Part shown: piece after piece, positions 16,701 through 17,655 of the stretch
How the letters are laid out: every line of letters begins with the position of its first letter
How positions within the stretch are numbered: position 1 is the stretch's first letter
Source of the DNA: Candidatus Coatesiibacteriota bacterium
Lineage (GTDB): Bacteria > RBG-13-66-14
Reading direction: 5' to 3'
DNA length: 17,655 bases
Assembly: GCA_014728185.1 (NCBI GenBank)
Contig: WJMB01000328.1
Location: 1 to 17,655 of the forward strand
Position numbers and translations under genes: made by a program
The notes under the pieces: model-generated
What the model was told of the DNA's origin: nothing
Databases searched by the model: none
The model's input: the letters and a program-made list of their open reading frames with translations, nothing else

Positions 16701-17147
16701 GGCCAGGCGTTCGACGGCGGTGCGCTTGGGCTTGCCGGCTTCGATGTAGAGCCGGCGGAAGATATCGCGGCCGCCCTTGACGAGCTTGACGCTGGTGAAG
16801 TCGAAGAAGCGGCGGTCGGGATCGGAGAAGACGACGAAGAAGAAGTCCGAGCCGAGGTTCTTCTCGATTTGCTTGACGATGGCGCGCTGGGGCGAGCGGG
16901 GGAGATAGTCGCGGTCGTAGAGGGTTTTGGACGGAATGACGGCGTGGACGATGGGGAAGCCGCCGCGCTCATTGATGACCCGGACGCTCTCGACGCTTTC
17001 CCGGGCCAGACTGTTTTCCCAGCGGCTAGTCTTGAAGGGTGTTTTACTAGCAGCGGCGTAGTTGAGATCGACGAAGAGCTTGGTCAGGGCGTCTCTCTCG
17101 CTGAGCTTCTCGATGTGGCTGCTGATCATGTTGATATCCGCTACCAT
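13782..17147 (-). CDS. Eco57I/PglX-like adenine-N6 DNA methyltransferase (possibly type IIG)
   Basis: 1121 aa from ATG 17147, chosen for GGAGGA five bases upstream; an upstream ATG (17270) would add 41 atypical residues in AT-rich DNA. Residues ~40-115 (GGFPIVHAVIPSKTLYDRDY, SDPDRRFFDFTSVK) form an unassigned N-terminal domain; the PD...D.TSVK run faintly recalls a nuclease core but is not convincing. A helical region follows (~115-400), then the methylase: motif I DPAVGSG from D443, YGVDIKPEAIEICRLRL, and the catalytic NPPY at 691-694. The C-terminal part (WVDFGDLQPFEGQTTYP, GRDLKPWRYEF) is TaqI/Eco57I-like target recognition. It transfers methyl from SAM to adenine N6, marking host DNA. First gene of the minus-strand set. 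The last ~135 codons (13785-14190) are strongly AT-rich (17/60 G+C in one counted line, against 38/60 nearby). Confidence 0.93.
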   Translation of the reverse strand: MVADINMISSHIEKLSERDALTKLFVDLNYAAASKTPFKTSRWENSLARESVESVRVINERGGFPIVHAVIPSKTLYDRDYLPRSPQRAIVKQIEKNLGSDFFFVVFSDPDRRFFDFTSVKLVKGGRDIFRRLYIEAGKPKRTAVERLARLYATSDNVAEIQGLFDDAFDVQAVTKEFYLQYKAQYEKLATDLKSRNKNYANHTNLKPNELAQRILGRVMFLYFLQRKGWLGNETEFLRREFNRVNEENQSYFNDVLEKVWFECLNKPRADRRDIPSSFETIPYLNGGLFTPDDYYENGKPLYLPNEFFSTDTQSGEGDGLLDVFDRYNFTIEESTPLDQEVAVDPEMLGKVLENLLEVEERHSDGVYYTPRPIVDFMCRESLLGHLSDATGLERGALAELLDVELLHEAEYRKSKGQVPPYALGKQQAKEVIDALDEVKILDPAVGSGAFPLGMMQNLMQLYRAARLIRGSRTDRGSAEDADQKKQIIANNLYGVDIKPEAIEICRLRLWLSLVVEQASPDDVDPLPNLDFKFMVGDSLIEEIEGVPVYPVAESSADQGTLDVDAAAIGKAQRKLIRLEAEYYDAHTAEGRRELRAQLDATVRELLEAIVKQSLGKMRNEMKTVRQALAKRSTKKMLKREQELIAAEAKLRGVLQDYDDPGKPLPFFPYRLFFGEVWRDGRLGFDIVIANPPYVRQETFDAEYKNKLARHYKDVYTKTCDIYVPFYKRGFELLKPGGHLTFISSGTYARTGFGKKLRNWLRENVSISRWVDFGDLQPFEGQTTYPVVPVMRFAKPEQTKLLEYYQLPDLDYGDFAAKVESDSYAVPQSDLADDGYRFLRDEVKAVFDKIVAAGRPLGEVVGEIYRGVLTGLNEAFIVDGATKERLIAEDPKSVELLKPFLMGRDLKPWRYEFNDRWLIFTRRGVDIDRYPAIKRHLEGYKERLMPRPSGVAAKDWPGRKPGNYKWYEIQDAVDYYKAFEGPKVMWGEIVNKPSFIYDTSGIYFVNKGYLIRTNSMTLLGILNSCYGLFFMQNYCVFKDRGYYDVIKEAAVKFPIPSYKQENKDIIKIVNKHISGMATASSLHELNVLCGSLYNLSESESIIIENNAQYIQHLRQIAYKDK

Positions 17148-17208
17148 AGTTCCTCCGCATCCAATCGCTAATATCGTCAGTCTTTGATATAATCCCCTAA
17201 ACATCAAT

Positions 17209-17236
17209 ATCGTACCATAAAGCCTTGACAGAACAA
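17209..17236 (-). promoter_or_regulatory. Candidate promoter of the methyltransferase gene
   Basis: On the minus strand TTGTTC (17231-17236) and TACGAT (17209-17214) are 16 bases apart, about 62 bases upstream of the ATG. It lies just downstream of the ATCTGC-AC-GCAGAT palindrome in the direction of transcription. Modest match. Confidence 0.35.
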
Positions 17237-17262
17237 ACTCTTTTCGTCTTAATTTTGCGAAC

Positions 17263-17276
17263 ATCTGCACGCAGAT
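17263..17276. promoter_or_regulatory. Palindrome ATCTGC-AC-GCAGAT, possible operator
   Basis: Perfect 6-bp inverted repeat with 2-base spacer in the AT-rich divergent region, about 30 bases upstream of the candidate methyltransferase -35 box. Palindromes in this position often bind a dimeric regulator such as the neighbouring HTH protein; that link is inference. Confidence 0.35.
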
Positions 17277-17481
17277 TTATTATCAATAATTTATAGTAGT
17301 TAATAGCTGAAGTTTATCATATCACAATAAAATATAATATACCTGATAACCCCCGACACACTGGGAAGGGCAAGTTTCATTTCTACTTCATATTGACCTA
17401 ACGAGCCTCCTTGCCTGCTTATCCCCGGTGGTGATACAACCCATCTGCTAATCACCCTCCTATTCTTCTCGTCGTCCAAGA

Positions 17482-17508
17482 CACGTCGACCACGTCGACC
17501 ACGTCAGC
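17482..17508 (+). repeat. Three 9-bp direct repeats before the regulator start
   Basis: CACGTCGAC, CACGTCGAC, CACGTCAGC in tandem, ending six bases before the ATG at 17515. They lie where a repressor or autoregulation site would be, and occupy the ribosome-binding position, where no good Shine-Dalgarno is seen. Confidence 0.7.
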
Positions 17509-17514
17509 GAGCCC

Positions 17515-17655
17515 ATGCCCCATCGCAACAGCCAGATCATCCGTCAGTGGGAGATCATCTGGTCCATCGCCGGTCCGCCCGGGCGCACGATCAAGTCGTT
17601 GGCGGCGGAGCTCGGCGTCTCGACGCGGACGATCCGTCGCGACCTGACCGCCCTC
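17515..17655 (+). CDS. HTH transcriptional regulator, WYL-type (3' end outside window)
   Basis: Only 47 codons from ATG 17515 are visible, open to the last base. They read as a classic N-terminal winged-helix domain: RQWEIIWSIAG, then SLAAELGVSTRTIRRDLTAL, the DeoR/HTH_11-type recognition helix found at the start of WYL-domain regulators. The WYL domain itself would lie beyond the window and is inferred. WYL regulators (for example BrxR and CapW) are known to control anti-phage operons, and this gene is divergent from the methyltransferase, so it probably controls the operon. No clear ribosome site precedes the ATG, so a start within the visible protein is possible but would cut the HTH. Confidence 0.75.
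   Translation, partial: MPHRNSQIIRQWEIIWSIAGPPGRTIKSLAAELGVSTRTIRRDLTAL

Larger units (their letters stand above)
17148..17514. other. Divergent intergenic region between methyltransferase and HTH regulator
   Basis: No gene is supported. It is strongly AT-rich from 17160 to about 17345, then GC-rich. It should carry promoters in both directions. It contains ATCTGC-AC-GCAGAT (17263-17276), a TATAAT (17333-17338) lacking a good -35 box, and three 9-bp direct repeats next to the regulator start. Confidence 0.6.

Noticed and set aside
5264..17147. Canonical DISARM or BREX system
   Set aside because: Only parts match: SNF2 helicase, PLD domain and PglX-like methylase. DrmA, DrmB (DUF1998), PglZ and BrxC are not in the window, and the PLD is fused to the helicase here.
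5264..17147. Classical type I or type III restriction-modification
   Set aside because: No HsdS, HsdM or HsdR architecture and no Mod/Res pair; the helicases are SNF2 and GHKL-fused types.

Overview
The window is GC-rich bacterial DNA (counted 60-base lines in the GC-rich parts give 38/60 and 41/60 G+C) interrupted by distinctly AT-rich patches (17/60, 18/60 and 21/60 in counted lines). Secreted multihaem cytochrome, secreted subtilase with a C-terminal sorting-type tail, and a lipoprotein point to a Gram-negative-type, probably uncultured lineage. The tail style recalls FCB-like phyla or candidate phyla such as Coatesbacteria, but the sequence alone does not settle taxonomy.

Left part (1-4842), host-like backbone: the 3' end of a calcineurin-type phosphoesterase fused to a four-haem cytochrome c554-like domain; a gap carrying a long inverted repeat whose left arm contains a textbook sigma-54 promoter; a secreted S8 protease with an FN3-like domain and a sorting-type tail; a two-gene unit of a PsbP/DcrB-like lipoprotein and a small helical protein; then tRNA-Gln(CUG) and tRNA-Glu(CUC), each followed by a terminator.

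Right part (4843-17655), accessory island starting just after the tRNA-Glu terminator. Three very large genes lie on the minus strand and read, in order of transcription: an Eco57I/PglX-like adenine-N6 DNA methyltransferase (1121 aa), a PLD-nuclease plus SNF2-helicase fusion (1097 aa), and a sacsin/Hsp90-like GHKL ATPase fused to an SF2 helicase (1564 aa). The last two are 35 bp apart. At the right edge, divergent from the methyltransferase, begins an HTH (WYL-type) regulator. This looks like a restriction- or DISARM/BREX-like anti-phage system, with self-marking by methylation, two ATP-driven DNA-remodelling enzymes, and a PLD domain as the likely effector. It lacks the hallmark partners of those named systems inside the window.

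The most unusual signals are: (i) the last ~135 codons of the methyltransferase are AT-rich while the rest is GC-rich, and a GC-rich 16-codon acidic tail with its own stop lies just beyond the present stop, which looks like the scar of a C-terminal (target-recognition) replacement; (ii) the ATPase-helicase gene alternates AT-rich and GC-rich blocks inside one open frame; (iii) three 29-bp hairpins between methyltransferase and PLD-helicase differ by compensating stem changes; (iv) the sigma-54 promoter is embedded in a 27-bp-arm inverted repeat.
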